Source: Eopsaltria australis
Lineage: Eukaryota; Chordata; Aves; Passeriformes; Petroicidae
DNA length: 64,000 nt
NCBI GenBank assembly: GCA_034509425.1
Contig: JAVTVJ010000298.1
Location: forward strand, 310,001 to 374,000
Direction: 5' to 3'
Positions 62,440 through 64,000 of the stretch are shown here, piece after piece. Each line of letters starts with the position of its first letter. The stretch's first letter is position 1. The translations under genes and the position numbers were made by a program. Below the pieces are notes generated by a model. The model was given only the letters and a program-made list of their open reading frames with translations. It searched no databases and was not told the origin of the DNA.

Positions 62440-63774
62440 TGAAAATACATACTTTTTGTCATTTTATTAAAATTCCTTCTATCTTCAGCACCACCAGTGT
62501 CTTCTCGTATATTACTTTTGTACTATATTTTCCAATATGGACTAGGAAAAAAAGGTGGTCTGGTATTTTCTAGCGTGTAACTAAAATGCAAATAACTGTG
62601 CTATCAACCATGATTTCTTCATATATTTCTTCTCGTTCACATAAAGAACTGTTAGTCAATCAAAAATACCACATAGAAATAATAATAACTGTCAGAAATG
62701 CTTCAAATTATGAAAAAAAATGTTATGGCTATGAAAGCTCTTTGCTACAGGATTGACTGTCACTCAGACCTAGTAACTGGAATGGTTCACTCTTGGTCCT
62801 CCTGGGAGTGTGCTCTTGTCAAAATGCTGATATTAGCCATAGGCTTAGGGGATATAAAAGACATACTACACTCATTTAGATACACCCACAGGGTGTAAAA
62901 AGCAGTTTCTTTCGTCTGATCAACACAAAGATTGTGGGATTTTTATAGTCCATTTTAAGTCAAATTCTCCCATAAAATAATGATTCCTTATAGACTTTAA
63001 GTCCACTAAGAAACTGATCCCTTTTTAGACCATCATCACTAGTTATTTACCTCTCTTCCGCTTCTGCGAGTACTTTATCTGTTCTGAGGAAGTGCAAACG
63101 GACAAATGAGAGAAGAAAGTAGCTTTAAAGAAATTTCTAAATGTACCTCACTACATATTTTATCTTGAAATGGGCCAGTTGGTCTCTGATGAGCTTTAGC
63201 TTTAGCAATCAATAGTCAAAAGGGTTCACCAAAAGTGATTTTCTTTCTTCTAATACCAAGAGTTTCTTCAGTGAGAGAACACCTTGGCTTGACCTTTTGT
63301 TTCATATGCTATAATTATTTGGAGCTTTGCTATAATAACAGCATTTTTCCCCTTTCAAATGTTAACTCAGGTAGTAGTATCTCTGCAAATTTTTGGCTCT
63401 CTGTCAAGTCATTTGACAGCTAAGCTCCTAATATATTCAGGCAAGAAAATGGGAAGTATACACTTTCTGCATTTTAATATGAGAATAACATTAATTATTC
63501 AAGTTAGATCAGCACAAATTAAATTTTAATGCCAACAAGTCATTATCATGTTATCTTAACCAAAGAGAATATCGGGTCTTTACAGTACTCTTCATTTCAG
63601 TTTACTCTTTATTTCAGTTCTTTTTTCCCAGCTGAGTGAGCAGGTAAACTTGATCTCTGATGTGTTACACCATTTTCAGAAATCATGTGTTTCTCAATTG
63701 CAAAAGTATTTGTATGAAACAAAAAAAATGCAAACTTTTGAATCTTTATTTTTGCACATATGAATATTTGAGTG
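62440..63774. other. Unique non-coding sequence
   Basis: AT-rich DNA between two plus-strand CR1 copies. No gene, tandem array or other transposon is seen. Confidence 0.55.
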
Positions 63775-63868
63775 GTCACAGGTCTGAGCAACCTGCTGTA
63801 GCTGGAGCTGCCCTGAGCAAGGGGTTGGACTGTGTGATCTCCATGGGTGCCACAGTCACTCTGTGGGC
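63775..63868 (+). mobile_element. CR1 LINE 3'-end fragment
   Basis: The plus strand shows 'ctgagcaacctgctgtagctgg', then 'ccctgagcaaggggttggac', 'tgtgatctcc' and a decayed 'cagtcactctgtgg' at the 3' end. These are the blocks of a CR1 3' UTR just before the terminal octamers. The octamers themselves are lost or mutated. Both ends are approximate. Confidence 0.68.
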
Positions 63869-63957
63869 CTGTGGTATAGGTAAATTCTCAAATAATCTAC
63901 TGTATTGCTAAGATGGAGTTGCATAGATAAAATGTATGGGAATGTGTGTATGAATGT

Positions 63958-63997
63958 GTATATATACATATTATATATATATATATATATATATATG
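63958..63997. repeat. (TA)n microsatellite at the window end
   Basis: An uninterrupted TA run covers about 63972-63996, preceded by TA/TG-rich sequence. It may continue beyond the window. Confidence 0.93.
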
Positions 63998-64000
63998 TTT

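Noticed and set aside
1..64000. CRISPR arrays, operons, phage genes or other prokaryotic systems
   Set aside because: No regularly spaced direct repeats, no dense coding and no bacterial-type genes. The repeats present are vertebrate retrotransposons.

Overview
The window looks like vertebrate, and specifically bird, nuclear DNA from a gene-poor stretch: a gene desert or the inside of a very large intron. It is AT-rich, has few CpGs, and carries stop codons in every frame. The only translations that resemble known proteins belong to dead retrotransposons. The bird assignment rests on repeats: at least ten fragments of the LINE family CR1, several ending in the typical ATTCTATG-type 3' octamer, and three solitary retroviral LTRs whose layouts I recognise from bird genomes. 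I found no host protein-coding exon, RNA gene, CpG island, CRISPR or prokaryotic feature.

Layout. 1-5.4 kb: unique sequence, a short CR1 tail (2.3 kb), a 46-base alternating purine/pyrimidine tract (3.4 kb) and a 20-bp AT palindrome (3.55 kb). 5.4-10.9 kb: two CR1 pieces in opposite orientation, one (plus, 5.37-5.83 kb) carrying the start of the reverse transcriptase and one (minus, 9.74-10.86 kb) carrying the endonuclease. Both break at nearly the same point of ORF2, which suggests one element split by a local inversion. 10.9-24.4 kb: mostly unique DNA with two CR1 tails near 16.1-16.7 kb. 24.4-28.8 kb: a CR1 tail and two LTRs of different families, one containing a (TTTC)n microsatellite. 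30.0 kb: an (AAT)n/(ATT)n hairpin-forming microsatellite. 31.3-33.3 kb: a doubtful LTR, then the best-preserved CR1 copy (1.15 kb, minus). 35.2 kb: a CR1 tail. 41.2 kb: an LTR next to a perfect hairpin. 41.6-58.6 kb: unique DNA with a GC-richer pocket at 46.6-47.0 kb and a G-quadruplex motif at 56.05 kb. 58.6-59.1 kb: a much older CR1-type fragment. 59.6 kb: a T/G-rich tract. 61.9-63.9 kb: two CR1 fragments in plus orientation. The window ends in a (TA)n tract.

Nothing here works together as a pathway or operon. The content is a layered record of retrotransposition: an old CR1/L3-like layer, younger CR1 copies, then LTR insertions reduced to solo LTRs, plus microsatellites. I did not find a new biological system. 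The best leads are the inferred inversion through a CR1 (5.37-9.75 kb), the ancient CR1 copy that still encodes FADD, and several DNA-structure motifs. Family names for the LTRs and exact repeat boundaries come from recognition by eye, not from a library search.
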